Origin: Sulfuricella sp.
GTDB lineage: Bacteria > Pseudomonadota > Gammaproteobacteria > Burkholderiales > Sulfuricellaceae
NCBI GenBank assembly: GCA_018336195.1
Contig: JAGXQV010000049.1
Span: 1 to 64,000, forward strand
DNA: 64,000 nt
Direction: 5' to 3'
Of the stretch, positions 9,475 to 17,669 are shown piece after piece (position 1 is the first letter of the stretch; the number at the start of each line of letters is the position of its first letter). The position numbers were made by a program, and so were the translations under genes. The notes under the pieces were generated by a model. That model did no database searches, was not told the origin of the DNA, and was given only the letters and a program-made list of their open reading frames with translations.

Positions 9475-10544
9475 TACGATTCGTTCGGTCTGTCCGAATC
9501 AGCATCTGATCTAGTCACAAAAAAATTATCCTCGCAATTTGGATACCTGATCTTCAACGCTGAAGAAACACATAACTCCACATTTTGAGATTTTCTCGAC
9601 ATATCAATTGGATCTAATAGGCAGGGCAGCCCCCCCGTATCTTCCTCGATAAACCCCACCTCCAACAGGAGTGCCATATATGCTGGCCCACTACAATAAA
9701 AATCAGCATAATCGCAATCATTTTTTTTGAAAAAATTTAGACATTTTCTCGCTAATAACAAGCCTTGGCGCTTTCCAGATTCATTTTCCGGAAAAAAGAA
9801 CTCCACCATCCTTGCCACCCGGATTCCTTCTTTTGTTTCGACAATTCTTACAGCACAAACCGCCGGCGAAGCTGGCTCGCCTTCAATGAATACGTAATAC
9901 TTAAAAAAAGGGTAATCAATATAGCGATGGGTCAAATAGTCCCGATTCTTTAACGTCCCGTACATCATACTTGGATAATTGTCCCAATCCGGATTGAAGT
10001 TTTCCTTTGTAATTATACGAACCTCACTTGGAGAATCATGTTCCGCAATAACACCGACAAACTTATGCGATGCTTGAAAGTGGAACATTTTTTCAAGTTT
10101 GTCGCATTTAAATGCGTAAACCACCTTGGGAATTTTCTCCAGGAATTTGAATCCCATCTTGGCTACAATATTTTGATTCATCATACTGGCTCCTTGCCCA
10201 GCGACTATCGGAAACATCTCGGTTATCTTTTTCATCAACAAAGCACCTATACCGAAACGATAACCTTCCAATGTCATCCAATGCGCCATCCACGCGCCTT
10301 TAACTTCTTCCCGTCCCCACATAAATTTTGTAGGTATATATCCCAATAGAGAAATCAGTTTGCCTTCCTCATATGCCACAATTAAATTCGCCTCATCCTT
10401 ATTCTCGTTACGTAGAAAAAACCAGTCGAAAAGAGGTCTGTTTCGGAGAACATGATTCTCACCATGAGTGGTCGCAATAAAACTATCTAATTGCTGCCAA
10501 TTACTCATGGAAAACTTTGTTGAAATCGAGATTCTTTTTTTCAT
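9456..10544 (-). CDS. GNAT-fold putative N-acyltransferase
   Basis: A 362-residue protein that looks like two GNAT-type halves. The N-terminal half carries LIVAYEEGKLISLLGYIPTK followed by EVKGAWMAHWMTLEGYRFGIGALLM, which fits the beta4-alpha3 acyl-CoA or phosphopantetheine binding region (RxxGxG/A variant: YRFGIGALL). The C-terminal half has VARMVEFFFPEN. I cannot assign a substrate. Placed between an FkbH-type enzyme and a MaoC hydratase, and close to an acyl carrier protein, it is the best candidate to move the carrier-bound acyl group onto the amino sugar. It starts at ATG 10544, overlapping the MaoC stop by ATGA. Confidence 0.6.
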   Translation of the reverse strand: MKKRISISTKFSMSNWQQLDSFIATTHGENHVLRNRPLFDWFFLRNENKDEANLIVAYEEGKLISLLGYIPTKFMWGREEVKGAWMAHWMTLEGYRFGIGALLMKKITEMFPIVAGQGASMMNQNIVAKMGFKFLEKIPKVVYAFKCDKLEKMFHFQASHKFVGVIAEHDSPSEVRIITKENFNPDWDNYPSMMYGTLKNRDYLTHRYIDYPFFKYYVFIEGEPASPAVCAVRIVETKEGIRVARMVEFFFPENESGKRQGLLLARKCLNFFKKNDCDYADFYCSGPAYMALLLEVGFIEEDTGGLPCLLDPIDMSRKSQNVELCVSSALKIRYPNCEDNFFVTRSDADSDRPNESYCRIKK

Positions 10545-10972
10545 CTAAATTTCGGACTGGTATTGGGAAAACTGCATAATGCCTTTCCAGAAATGACCGT
10601 TTCTCCGTCAATCACCCCGAAAAAATTCAGTGATACAGCCGACACAGCCGTGGTCAACGCAGTAATTTCGACCTGGTAGTCAACCCTTTGCCCGATCAAT
10701 ACTGGTAGATGCATTTTCACGCTTAAATTATTAATAACAGACTGAGTACCGGGGATGTCATTACCCAACATACCTGATATCACTGACTGCACAAATAGGC
10801 CATGCACTATCCTGGCTTTAAAACCTTGTCGCTTCGCAAACTCAACATCCACATGCACTGGTGCAGCATCTTCGATCAATGCCGAGAACGCCTCAACCCG
10901 CAGTTCGGTAAAATGATAGCTTCGTTTAGAAACCATCCCAACGATCAAATCGTTAAAAGAGTAGTTACCCAC
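10541..10972 (-). CDS. MaoC-like (R)-specific enoyl hydratase
   Basis: A hot-dog fold hydratase of about 143 residues. The hydratase-2 motif is present as DAAPVHVD with Asp35 and His40 spaced as in PhaJ/MaoC enzymes, followed by IVHGLFVQSVIS. It would hydrate or dehydrate a 2-enoyl/3-hydroxyacyl group on the neighbouring carrier protein or on CoA. The frame is open to an ATG at 11014, but that would overlap the carrier-protein gene by 50 bases. I prefer GTG 10972, which has AAGGGG 4-5 bases upstream and overlaps the carrier-protein stop by a few bases. Confidence 0.78.
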   Translation of the reverse strand: MGNYSFNDLIVGMVSKRSYHFTELRVEAFSALIEDAAPVHVDVEFAKRQGFKARIVHGLFVQSVISGMLGNDIPGTQSVINNLSVKMHLPVLIGQRVDYQVEITALTTAVSAVSLNFFGVIDGETVISGKALCSFPNTSPKFR

Positions 10973-11213
10973 GATACCCCTTGTCAAACAACAACCTAAC
11001 AAAATCCCCAACATTTTGCAGGCTTACCAACTCATCTGTAGATAATGACAATCCCGTCAATGCCTCAATTTCCACAATTAGTGTGATGTGATTCAGTGAA
11101 TCCCAGTTAGCCACATCAGAAGCACTTAAATCCGCTGTCAACACAAGAGAAGGGGAGTCCAATACCTCCCGAAAAATCGGTGTAAGGCTGTCAAATATGT
11201 TCTTGTTCGTCAT
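10965..11213 (-). CDS. Acyl carrier protein
   Basis: An 82-residue carrier protein with helix I (IFDSLTPIFREVLD), the phosphopantetheine site in NWDSLNHITLIVEIE (Ser39, within Asp-Ser-Leu) and a final helix. The DSL context is the standard 4'-phosphopantetheinylation motif, and the acidic helix II is as expected. It is not the fatty acid synthase AcpP (different sequence, and far from fab genes). It sits between a methyltransferase and a MaoC hydratase, so it probably carries the acyl group built by the FkbH/MaoC cassette. Confidence 0.88.
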   Translation of the reverse strand: MTNKNIFDSLTPIFREVLDSPSLVLTADLSASDVANWDSLNHITLIVEIEALTGLSLSTDELVSLQNVGDFVRLLFDKGYRG

Positions 11214-11226
11214 TTAAGTTTTCCCC

Positions 11227-12138
11227 TTATCTTTTTGTCACAATAAATGCCACATTAACCGGCACAAGATCCCCATCTTTCTTCGGAGAGTATGCAGGAT
11301 CTACAGAACTATCAACTATTTCAAATCCGGCATTGAGCAACTGCTCAGCCACCTCGTCCGAATTCCGATACAGATAAATATGATCTGCATTTGGTGCATT
11401 TATGGCAGCAGATATTAATCCATACCCTCCCGGTATTAACATGCATGATAAAGAGTCTAAGAATATTTGTGGATTTTCTAAATGTTCAAGCACCTCAATA
11501 CTTACCAAGAATTCAGCAGCGGGCATCACTGGGTTTTCTATGATGTTTCTTAGATTTGTCTCGTATCGTTTATCCACGTGATGTTTTTCCAACAACATTA
11601 AAGTATGTTCAAGTGAATATGGACTTAAATCAAACCCTTTTCCCGTCAAATTAGAACGTGTAAGCATTTCCTTTGAATAAAACCCCGTACCCACACCAAT
11701 ATCATAAAAAACTTTCCCGTCCCCACTTCCCACAAGTGGTAAAAACTTTTCCAGAAAGAACATATGCTGCAAAAAATGATGCCTCCATAAATAATGCGAT
11801 AGCAAGATTCCTGGTAGGTAAAGACCAAACATATATTCTTTGTTTTGATAAACCTCCGAGGCCGCCTCTTCATATGTTTTGTTATCGTATGCTTTTGTCT
11901 TCTGAAACTTCACCTGTAACTTCATTGAATCCAGGGCAAATTTCCCATACCCCATTACAGCCTGATCGATACGTTTCTTATCCTTGGCAAATAACACCTC
12001 CAACTCTCTTTCAAAGAGTCTTAACCAGTGATCACCAAAAGTATCTATCTGTTTCTGTATAACACCAGAAAAATAAGGGAATCGTTGCCGAAGAGCGTCA
12101 TAAAAAAAACCGACACTAGAGTAGTCATCAAGCTTCAT
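11227..12138 (-). CDS. Class I SAM-dependent methyltransferase
   Basis: A 303-residue methyltransferase. Motif I is FYDIGVGTGFYSKEML (DIGVGTG at 146-152). A post-I acidic region and LVSIEVLEHLENPQIFLDSL (motif IV-V of the Methyltransf_11/23 type) follow, then MLIPGGYGLISAAI. The N-terminal 130 residues are helical and not typical, perhaps a substrate or carrier-protein docking region. It lies 13 bases upstream of the acyl carrier protein gene. O-methylation of a glyceryl or hydroxyacyl group is a reasonable inference; methylated glycerate is known on other nonulosonic acids in Campylobacter flagellins. Confidence 0.75.
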   Translation of the reverse strand: MKLDDYSSVGFFYDALRQRFPYFSGVIQKQIDTFGDHWLRLFERELEVLFAKDKKRIDQAVMGYGKFALDSMKLQVKFQKTKAYDNKTYEEAASEVYQNKEYMFGLYLPGILLSHYLWRHHFLQHMFFLEKFLPLVGSGDGKVFYDIGVGTGFYSKEMLTRSNLTGKGFDLSPYSLEHTLMLLEKHHVDKRYETNLRNIIENPVMPAAEFLVSIEVLEHLENPQIFLDSLSCMLIPGGYGLISAAINAPNADHIYLYRNSDEVAEQLLNAGFEIVDSSVDPAYSPKKDGDLVPVNVAFIVTKR

Positions 12139-12174
12139 ACAAACCTAACAATATGTAATTTAATAAAAAAACCA

Positions 12175-12590
12175 CCCCCGGCAAAGCCAGTGGCTTGTGT
12201 TGTGAGCGCCTCGAAGGCGTCCATTAAACCGCGAGCCGCCCTTGGCGGCTTACTCCATTGGAAGCTTCATTTGGTCATAGCGCTCGTCTTCCTCTTCCTG
12301 ATTCCGGATGTACGCTCGCACCATATTCTCGTCCAGACCGACTGTTGAGACAAAATACCCTCTGGCCCAGACATCTCGCCCAAATGCCGACGTAGAACCC
12401 CAAAAATACGCTTCTTTCGCATCTTCGGAATAAACACCATGTGATATTTGCAGTCCCATCTCGTATGACTCAGACTCTGGTAATCTTTCATTGTGAATTT
12501 CCTTTCTCTTGGTAGAGTTCAGAAATTCACGCAGACCGTCGTAAAGATCAAACCTCGGTGAGCCCCCCGGCAAAGCCGGAGGCTTACATT
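12175..12590. mobile_element. IS200/IS605-type element, internally deleted
   Basis: Two similar GC-rich palindromic ends lie here: one near 12175-12200 (CCCCCGGCAAAGCCAGTGGC) and one near 12563-12582 (CCCCCGGCAAAGCCGGAGGC). Such subterminal hairpins are typical of IS200/IS605 elements, which lack terminal inverted repeats. The contained transposase is broken. The element splits the surface-glycan operon between the deacetylase and the methyltransferase genes. It could in principle still be moved by an intact TnpA elsewhere. Confidence 0.7.
12250..12491 (-). pseudogene. tnpA: IS200-family TnpA remnant (deletion plus frameshift)
   Basis: From ATG 12491 one frame reads MKDYQSLSHTRWDCKYHMVF and IPKMRKKRIFGVLRRHLGE, the start of an IS200-type Y1 transposase. 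Another frame then gives VWARGYFVSTVGLDE...YIRNQEEEDERYDQMKL to the stop at 12250, the family's C-terminus. The middle of the protein, including the HUH (His-x-His) motif and the catalytic tyrosine region, is missing, and the two halves are out of frame. It is therefore inactive. Confidence 0.82.
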
Positions 12591-12795
12591 TACAAGTTAT
12601 AAGATATATCTGCGAACACTGAAACAGCATAATGATTAGCCACATCAAACGCGCAAATCTGCCCCTTGCACTATATTTTTCATCAAATACATGTTTCCCA
12701 CCCCAATCACTTCAGGAGTGATCGCTGGTTGACCAGAGCCCAGTGATTTAGGATGCAAACACTTCTAACGAAATTTAGCGCCGACAACCAAGTTG
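12591..12795. other. Non-coding stretch between the IS200 relic and the deacetylase gene
   Basis: About 200 bases with no convincing coding frame. Together with the IS relic it makes a break of about 650 bases in an otherwise tightly packed operon. I see no clear terminator or promoter, but genes downstream of 12138 may need their own promoter here. Confidence 0.5.
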
Positions 12796-13776
12796 CTAGA
12801 CCAATGCATCCTGCGTCCAGAAAGCCTGGGGAGCCAAGCCGCTTTTGGGGAGGTCGTTTGTATCAAGGCGGGGAAGTTCAAATAAATTCGACGAGTCCAA
12901 TCGAGCTAACGCGACTTTGGTGGTAAACGCTACGGCACAATTCTTATCGTTTAAAACTCCTAAAGTTTCATGCGTATAATCCCCATAGGGGTAGCTGAAA
13001 TAAAAACCTTGCCGTGACACGCCGATACGCTCAAGCATGTCCAGAGATCGATCAATGTCCTTTGCCTGATCTACTGGCGAAAGGCTGCTGAGCCAATAAT
13101 GGGCGTAGCCATGGCTTCCAATCTCCATCCCTTGTGCTAGCATCTCCGCAAGATTTTCTTCAGACATATAAAGCTCATCGGCAAACCCAGACTCATCTTC
13201 GGTCACATATCGACGAAATAACTCATCGGCTATACAACTTCGCAGGCGCTCTGGCAATGCGTGTTGCAACATGCGCTTGATGTATATATCTTCCGCCGTG
13301 TCATAACGACTAGTTTTCCATAACTGTTCTCGATATTCCTTCAGGGAAAATAAGTCAAACTCACTTCGAGCCGAATCGATGGCTCTTTCGATTTGGCTAA
13401 CGAGCGATTCATGATCGCTGGAATTGGCCAAGAGAAAATGAATTTTATTTACGTCCAACATTTTTCTTTCTGATACTGCACAGGCAGGCGGAAAGAAAAC
13501 CCCTTTTTTTTTACGGCGTTTTAACACTGGGAGCACATAGCGATAATGGTCAGAATACCCATCATCAAAGCTCAACAATAATGGGTTGGTCGGCAGAGGA
13601 CATCCGCCATTGGTGGCCTCGACCACATCCGACACAGACACCACATTGTAGTGTCGATCAATGTAATCGATCTGCCCTTCAAAATCTGCTAACTCCAGCC
13701 CGCGAATCGAGGGATGCTGAGAACCAACGATTGGACGGACATAGTGGTACATTAGTACTGTAAGTTTATTATTCAT
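12796..13776 (-). CDS. Polysaccharide deacetylase (NodB homology)
   Basis: A 326-residue carbohydrate esterase 4 type protein. It has LLLSFDDGYSDHYRYVLPVL (Asp71-Asp72, general base and metal ligand) and EIGSHGYAHYWL, a variant of the His-x3-His metal motif. A conserved YPYGDY stretch lies near the end. No signal peptide is visible, so it would act on a cytoplasmic or inner-leaflet substrate, for example a nucleotide-linked or lipid-linked N-acetyl sugar. Its ATG overlaps the legG stop (ATGA). Removing an N-acetyl group before addition of another acyl group would fit the adjacent carrier-protein cassette; that link is inferred. Confidence 0.8.
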   Translation of the reverse strand: MNNKLTVLMYHYVRPIVGSQHPSIRGLELADFEGQIDYIDRHYNVVSVSDVVEATNGGCPLPTNPLLLSFDDGYSDHYRYVLPVLKRRKKKGVFFPPACAVSERKMLDVNKIHFLLANSSDHESLVSQIERAIDSARSEFDLFSLKEYREQLWKTSRYDTAEDIYIKRMLQHALPERLRSCIADELFRRYVTEDESGFADELYMSEENLAEMLAQGMEIGSHGYAHYWLSSLSPVDQAKDIDRSLDMLERIGVSRQGFYFSYPYGDYTHETLGVLNDKNCAVAFTTKVALARLDSSNLFELPRLDTNDLPKSGLAPQAFWTQDALV

Positions 13777-14963
13777 AACAAACTACGTCTTTGAATGAGA
13801 GACGGCATCTGATCGAAAAAATGCTTCTTTAACAAAGTCCCCGGTTCAACAACATTTTTCAACTGATCCTTGATACGGACTGAACTATTTCCATCACCAT
13901 AAGGATTGAACGTTCCGGAACAATCCGTTGCCAGAGCCTGATGAATGGCTTTTTCGATTGCATCTGCCTTAGGTGCACAATCTATTACCGAGGTAGCATG
14001 AAGCCGTCCTTTTTGGCGATCCCCGATATTGACGGTTGGCTTTCCAAAGGATGGCGCCTCATACAAACCGCTGGATGAATTCCCCACCACTGCGTCAACT
14101 TGGGACATAGCGCTTAAATAGCGAATTTGACCTAAGGAAGTATAGCTTCGCGCATTAGAATGAGAGGCCACAAAGTCATCTATTAGTCTGGTTATGGCTC
14201 GCCCACCAGTATCGGAATTAGGCTTGGTAAAAATCAGGCCCAGATTATTTCCGAGATTGCTGAGCGCAGTTAATAGCTCTTGAGTCTGAATCTCTGCTGA
14301 TTGCGCCTCCAAGGTAACAGGATGAAAAGTGACCAATAGATTTCTTTTCATCAACTGGAAATCAAGAGACGATTCCAATTCGCTACGTGTAAGCAATTTC
14401 ATCTTTTTAATAAAATCTATGCAAGGGCTTCCAACGTTAAAAATCTGCTCCGGATTTTCTCCTAATTGCTGTACCCTGTGCGCAGCTATCTCGTTAGTTA
14501 CAAAGTGTAGGTGTGCCATTTTTGTAATACTGTGCCGAATGGCCTCGTCAAACGCACCCTCCGTGATGTCACCGCCAGCGATATGAGCCATCGGTATTCT
14601 TGCTATTAGGGCTGCTTGTGCCGCTGCAAATATTTCATAGCGGTCGCCAAACAACACGAGGATGTCTGGCCGTAATTGATCCAAGACGTCGGCAAACCCG
14701 ATTACTCCTAACCCTATAGACTTGGCGATTCCCACTGTCGTATCGCTAGACAGAAGCATTTCCACCTTGCCATCAATAGCAAAACCATCCCCCTCAATAA
14801 CTTTGTAAGTCAGGCCGAATTCTGGCGACAGGTGCATACCAGTAACAACAATCTGGAGTTGTAAATCCGAGTCGTTTTGGATTTCTCTGATAAGCCAATA
14901 CAGCAAACCATATTCAGCTCGGCTGCCGGTAACAACGCATATTTTGCGTTTATGCATCAGCAT
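13773..14963 (-). CDS. legG: Nucleotide-sugar hydrolysing 2-epimerase, LegG (NeuC family)
   Basis: A 396-residue GT-B fold epimerase. It begins KRKICVVTGSRAEYGLL (GSRAEYG at 13-19) and has LFGDRYE (Asp107, Glu110) and HIAGGDITEGAFDEAIRHSI, which match hydrolysing NeuC/NeuG enzymes. NSSSGLYEAPSFGKPTVNIG, near the C-terminus, binds the nucleotide. In the legionaminic route it removes GDP and inverts C2 of the diacetamido sugar, giving the substrate for LegI. ATG 14963 is used; ATG 14957 is an alternative. Confidence 0.86.
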   Translation of the reverse strand: MLMHKRKICVVTGSRAEYGLLYWLIREIQNDSDLQLQIVVTGMHLSPEFGLTYKVIEGDGFAIDGKVEMLLSSDTTVGIAKSIGLGVIGFADVLDQLRPDILVLFGDRYEIFAAAQAALIARIPMAHIAGGDITEGAFDEAIRHSITKMAHLHFVTNEIAAHRVQQLGENPEQIFNVGSPCIDFIKKMKLLTRSELESSLDFQLMKRNLLVTFHPVTLEAQSAEIQTQELLTALSNLGNNLGLIFTKPNSDTGGRAITRLIDDFVASHSNARSYTSLGQIRYLSAMSQVDAVVGNSSSGLYEAPSFGKPTVNIGDRQKGRLHATSVIDCAPKADAIEKAIHQALATDCSGTFNPYGDGNSSVRIKDQLKNVVEPGTLLKKHFFDQMPSLIQRRSLL

Positions 14964-15035
14964 GTTGCTCTGCCAAGCGTTTCATAGATTTAGCGTAGTG
15001 ATCGGCCCTATGCCGCAAATCGCGCCGAAGAAACA

Positions 15036-16424
15036 TCATGTTTGACGAAATCCCCTGAACGACGCATCTCTCTCCATGTAGAGACGACGCGCCGCTTCAA
15101 CGGCTTTAGCGCGAGCGTGATCAAAATAGGCATTCAACAGCGTCACGTTAGCTTCATACAATGCCTCATGGAACTCATGATCTGAGATGTCAGTAAAATT
15201 TACTGACAGCAAATCAGAGTTCACATGCTTGTTCTCATAAAAATCCTCACAATCCTTCAATAGTCCTTTTTTAATCGCATATTCATATAATGGTGCCCCA
15301 GGATACGGAGTCACAGGTCGAATGGTGCGTAGCTGCGCATGGTCGTCATATTTAAGCAAAAACTCCACCCCCAGTCGCAACGATTCACGGGTTTCTCCAA
15401 TATTGCCGAAAATAATGTTATAGCCAGGGCTAATTCCAGCATCAAGCGTATTTTGTATACCTGCATGGATCATTTTGATCGTCAAGCCTTTCTTCATCGT
15501 AAAAAGTGCTTTCTGATCCATCGACTCAATTCCGTAATTTATAAACACACATCCAGAGTCTTTCATCAGCTTCAACACATTCGGCTTTGCGTAATTCAGG
15601 CGACCACTACATTCCCATTTAATTTTTAGACCAGACTTAAGGATACCCTCACTTATTTCCACTGTGCGCTCTTCAGAACTCATCAACAATTCATCTGAAA
15701 ATGCGATGTAAGTAACATTATAAGTTTTATTGAGGATACGAATTTCTTCCAGAATACGTTCTACTGAACGTTCCCTCAAACCTTTGTCCATGCGATAGCA
15801 AAAATTGCATTTAAACGTACAACCACGCCCCGATAGCACAGGCAAGCAACGCTCACTATTTTTTACATGCGGCATCCGCATCATCGTATAGTGTTCCATG
15901 GGAAATAGATCCCACGCAGGAAAAGGAATTTCATCAATGTTAAGAATCAGGCCACGCGGAGGAGTTCTTATACATTTACCATTGTCGTTATAGGCAATTC
16001 CAGCCACCGAATCCAGGGTACGTTTTTTCTGTAACGCATCGATGATTTCAATGGCTGTTCGTTCGCCCTCACCAATCACAATTACATCGGCTTGGGTCTT
16101 CCTCATAAAGTATTCTGGTTCGGGGGCGGGGCCGTGCCCCCCCAATAGATAAAATGGCCGGTTCTTCGCCCGATTGATCGCTTCAGAAATCTTTAACAAT
16201 TTCCGATATTGATAATATCCTCCGATTACGCTAACGCCGACTATATCGAATACTTCCGTATCCAACAGGCTTTGCAGATGGCTCTCCGGCCAATGGTAAA
16301 CGTCCTGATTGTATACCGTCACCTCATGCCCAGCATTGCGCCAAACGGCTGCTATGTAAGCCAATCCTTGGGGAAACCAGTTAATGAATGAATCGTTATC
16401 GTAAACAACAAGCAGGATGCGCAA
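15036..16424 (-). CDS. B12-binding-fold radical SAM protein
   Basis: About 462 residues. The N-terminal 140 residues form a cobalamin-binding-type Rossmann domain (PQGLAYIAAVWRNAGHEV, then GGHGPAPEPEYF and VIVIGEGE). The radical SAM core has Cys202, Cys206 and Cys209 (GCTFKCNFC) for the 4Fe-4S cluster, and GIESMDQKAL plus GYNIIFGNIGET later in the barrel. The canonical DxHxxG cobalamin ligand motif is not obvious. Start set at TTG 16424 because GGAGG lies 5 bases before it; GTG 16436 would place that site inside the gene. It lies between legC and legG, so it may modify a sugar nucleotide intermediate or the acyl group. Its reaction cannot be told from sequence. Confidence 0.8.
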   Translation of the reverse strand: MRILLVVYDNDSFINWFPQGLAYIAAVWRNAGHEVTVYNQDVYHWPESHLQSLLDTEVFDIVGVSVIGGYYQYRKLLKISEAINRAKNRPFYLLGGHGPAPEPEYFMRKTQADVIVIGEGERTAIEIIDALQKKRTLDSVAGIAYNDNGKCIRTPPRGLILNIDEIPFPAWDLFPMEHYTMMRMPHVKNSERCLPVLSGRGCTFKCNFCYRMDKGLRERSVERILEEIRILNKTYNVTYIAFSDELLMSSEERTVEISEGILKSGLKIKWECSGRLNYAKPNVLKLMKDSGCVFINYGIESMDQKALFTMKKGLTIKMIHAGIQNTLDAGISPGYNIIFGNIGETRESLRLGVEFLLKYDDHAQLRTIRPVTPYPGAPLYEYAIKKGLLKDCEDFYENKHVNSDLLSVNFTDISDHEFHEALYEANVTLLNAYFDHARAKAVEAARRLYMERDASFRGFRQT

Positions 16425-16473
16425 ACAGACCTCCACTCTTTAATTTTTCTAGCTCCGGACAGCTACCTATTTT

Positions 16474-17652
16474 TCAAAGATGACCACTTAGATAGGGCGA
16501 GCTAGGGATGTTTATCAAACGTTGCTCAATATCTTCAGAAACACTCAAGCTATCCATTCGTGGACAGGACTTATATATTTCCAGTTTATGCATGAGGGTC
16601 CATACTGGGCGAGTCATGATTCCAAGGCTGTTGGTAGCATCCAGTAGGGAGTCACGCTGATTTGCGAAACGTTTGTTCAACAACACGGAATTTAACCAGT
16701 AATTACTTTTTGAAAATTCTGGCTCAGTAAAGAAATTTATCTCGTCAATTCCAGCAAAAGCACTCCTGTAATTTTGTGCTAGCGCTCGCTTGCTCTTTAA
16801 GAAGTTCGGCAATTGCTCGAGTTGCGCACACCCCAGTGCAGCATTTATATTTGGCATCCGATAGTTAAAACCTATTTGATCATGAATAAATGACCACTTA
16901 TGTGGCACTTTTGCGGTATTTGACAGGTGCTTTGCCTGCCTTCCCAACTCTTCGTCGTTAGTCAGAATGGCACCACCACCGCCAGTAGTGATGACTTTGT
17001 TACCATTAAAACTCAACGCGGAAATTCTGCCCCAATTTCCGGTATGCTTGCCCTTGTAATAAGACCCCAATGATTCTGCGGCATCCTCAACCAATTCAAG
17101 CTTGTATCGGCGACAAACTTCTACCAACGGATCAATATCAACCGGATGGCCGAAAGTATGCATTGGCAAGGCCACCTTGATGCGGCGCCCAGTTTTCTTA
17201 TTTAAACAATCATTACCACGAATTTCGGCAATTTCTCCTAGATATTGATCAAGTTTATAAGGGTCAAGTCCTAAAGTGGCTTGTTCACTGTCTACGAAAT
17301 GGGGAACTGCGCCACAATAGCTAACGGCGTTCGCTGTAGCTACAAAGGTCAATGTCGGCACCAACACCTCATCGCCCTCTTCCACGCCCGCCAATTTGAG
17401 GCAAACATGCAAAGCTGCCGTTCCATTAACCACAGCGACAACGCGCTTTACCCCGGTATAATCGGCCAACTGTTGCTCGAACCGATCAACGAACTGCCCT
17501 ACCGATGACACCCACCCGGTGTCAAGACATTCCTTCACATATGCCCACTCGTTGCCAGAAAAGTGGGGTTCGTGTAGAGCAACAGGTTTATGGCCTGCCG
17601 ACAATACAAACTTTAGTGCATCGATAATTGCTGCTTGGTTAAAGTCGCGCAT
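16474..17652 (-). CDS. legC: PLP-dependent sugar aminotransferase, LegC
   Basis: A 392-residue DegT/DnrJ/EryC1/StrS aminotransferase. The PLP lysine is Lys219 in SFNGNKVITTGGGG, and Asp190 in VEDAAESLGS contacts the pyridine nitrogen. VNGTAALHVCLKLAG is the phosphate-binding region. The extended N-terminus (about 25 residues before HEPHFSGNEW) is usual for LegC. It would aminate the 4-keto group made by LegB on GDP-6-deoxy-4-keto-GlcNAc. It follows legB by 17 bases. Confidence 0.87.
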   Translation of the reverse strand: MRDFNQAAIIDALKFVLSAGHKPVALHEPHFSGNEWAYVKECLDTGWVSSVGQFVDRFEQQLADYTGVKRVVAVVNGTAALHVCLKLAGVEEGDEVLVPTLTFVATANAVSYCGAVPHFVDSEQATLGLDPYKLDQYLGEIAEIRGNDCLNKKTGRRIKVALPMHTFGHPVDIDPLVEVCRRYKLELVEDAAESLGSYYKGKHTGNWGRISALSFNGNKVITTGGGGAILTNDEELGRQAKHLSNTAKVPHKWSFIHDQIGFNYRMPNINAALGCAQLEQLPNFLKSKRALAQNYRSAFAGIDEINFFTEPEFSKSNYWLNSVLLNKRFANQRDSLLDATNSLGIMTRPVWTLMHKLEIYKSCPRMDSLSVSEDIEQRLINIPSSPYLSGHL

Positions 17653-17669
17653 TTGTCCAGGTGCAGGCT

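Noticed and set aside
12250-12648. A 132-codon frame that might be read as a real protein
   Set aside because: Only its last third matches IS200 TnpA; the rest is the same element in a wrong frame.
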